From contig JAFZOC010000042.1 in NCBI GenBank assembly GCA_017550765.1, positions 1 to 6,917 on the forward strand: DNA of 6,917 bases, read 5' to 3'. The notes below the pieces were generated by a model. It was not told the origin of the DNA. It worked only from the letters and a program-made list of their open reading frames with translations, and made no database searches. The position numbers and the translations under genes are program-made. How positions within the stretch are numbered: position 1 is the first letter of the stretch; each line of letters opens with the position of its first letter. The stretch comes from Oscillospiraceae bacterium. Its GTDB lineage: Bacteria; Bacillota_A; Clostridia; Oscillospirales; Oscillospiraceae. Shown here one piece after another: positions 6,726 through 6,917 of the stretch.

Positions 6726-6733
6726 AAAGGAGG
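6726..6733 (+). promoter_or_regulatory. Ribosome binding site of prkC
   Basis: AAAGGAGG is a perfect 8-nt match to the anti-Shine-Dalgarno, ending 9 nt before the ATG at 6743. It is the strongest site in the window and decides between two in-frame ATG codons (6710 and 6743) in favour of the second. Confidence 0.85.
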
Positions 6734-6742
6734 GTGCGGGGA

Positions 6743-6917
6743 ATGGACCCCTATCTTGGAAGGATCCTGGATGATCGCTATGAGATCCTGGAAGTCATCG
6801 GCTCCGGGGGCATGGCGGTCGTCTACAAAGCGATGTGTCATCGGCTGAACCGACTGGTTGCCGTGAAAATACTGAAACAGGACCTGGGCAAGGACGAGGA
6901 GCTGCATCGGCGGTTCC
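6743..6917 (+). CDS. prkC: PrkC-type Ser/Thr protein kinase, 3'-truncated (N-lobe only)
   Basis: The first 58 residues of a Hanks-type (eukaryotic-like) Ser/Thr kinase are visible before the window ends. The glycine-rich ATP loop is IGSGGMAVVY (residues 19-28), with the GGMA-VY form typical of the bacterial PrkC/PknB group. The ATP-anchoring lysine is Lys42 in VAVKIL. The N-terminus MDPYLGRILDDRYEI also fits PrkC. Members of this group usually continue into a transmembrane helix and extracellular PASTA repeats that bind peptidoglycan fragments, but that part lies outside the window, so it is expected and not seen. An in-frame ATG at 6710, overlapping the prpC stop as TGATG, would add 11 residues (METAAERRVRG); I reject it because the perfect AAAGGAGG lies inside that stretch and points to 6743. 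Pairing with the upstream phosphatase strongly supports the call. Confidence 0.92.
   Translation, partial: MDPYLGRILDDRYEILEVIGSGGMAVVYKAMCHRLNRLVAVKILKQDLGKDEELHRRF

Overview
The window is a compact, single-strand gene cluster of the Gram-positive housekeeping type. Every base outside short junctions is coding, and all seven genes read on the + strand. In order they are: priA (5' end cut by the window), def, fmt, rsmB, rlmN, a PP2C-type phosphatase (prpC/stp), and the first 58 codons of a PrkC-type Ser/Thr kinase (cut at the 3' edge). Junctions, in order: 13 nt gap, 4 nt overlap, 4 nt overlap, 4 nt overlap, 16 nt gap, 32 nt gap. I see no promoter, intrinsic terminator, RNA gene, mobile element, CRISPR array or gene-free stretch, so the set looks like one transcription unit continuing past both edges.

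The organism is most likely a high-G+C member of the Clostridia (Firmicutes/Bacillota), perhaps in the Oscillospirales. The reasons are the gene order priA-def-fmt-rsmB-rlmN-prpC-prkC (typical of Firmicutes), strong AGGAGG-type ribosome binding sites, a PriA with an extended N-terminal region like the Bacillus form, and strongly G/C-ending codons (roughly two thirds G+C by eye). The genus cannot be fixed from this sequence.

Functionally the cluster joins replication restart (PriA) with several parts of protein synthesis. Fmt formylates the initiator Met-tRNA and Def removes the formyl group from the new protein. RsmB methylates 16S rRNA, and RlmN methylates 23S rRNA (in some bacteria also tRNA). 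The final pair is a reversible Ser/Thr phosphorylation switch, with PrpC undoing the work of PrkC. All key catalytic residues I could check are present, and no gene appears broken.

I did not find an undescribed system. The most interesting details are at the nucleotide level: Shine-Dalgarno sequences written into the last codons of the preceding gene (with the only AGR arginine codons of rsmB located there), a chain of stop/start overlaps in which rsmB lacks a clear Shine-Dalgarno, and a 9-bp hairpin over the catalytic-cysteine codon of rlmN just before prpC.
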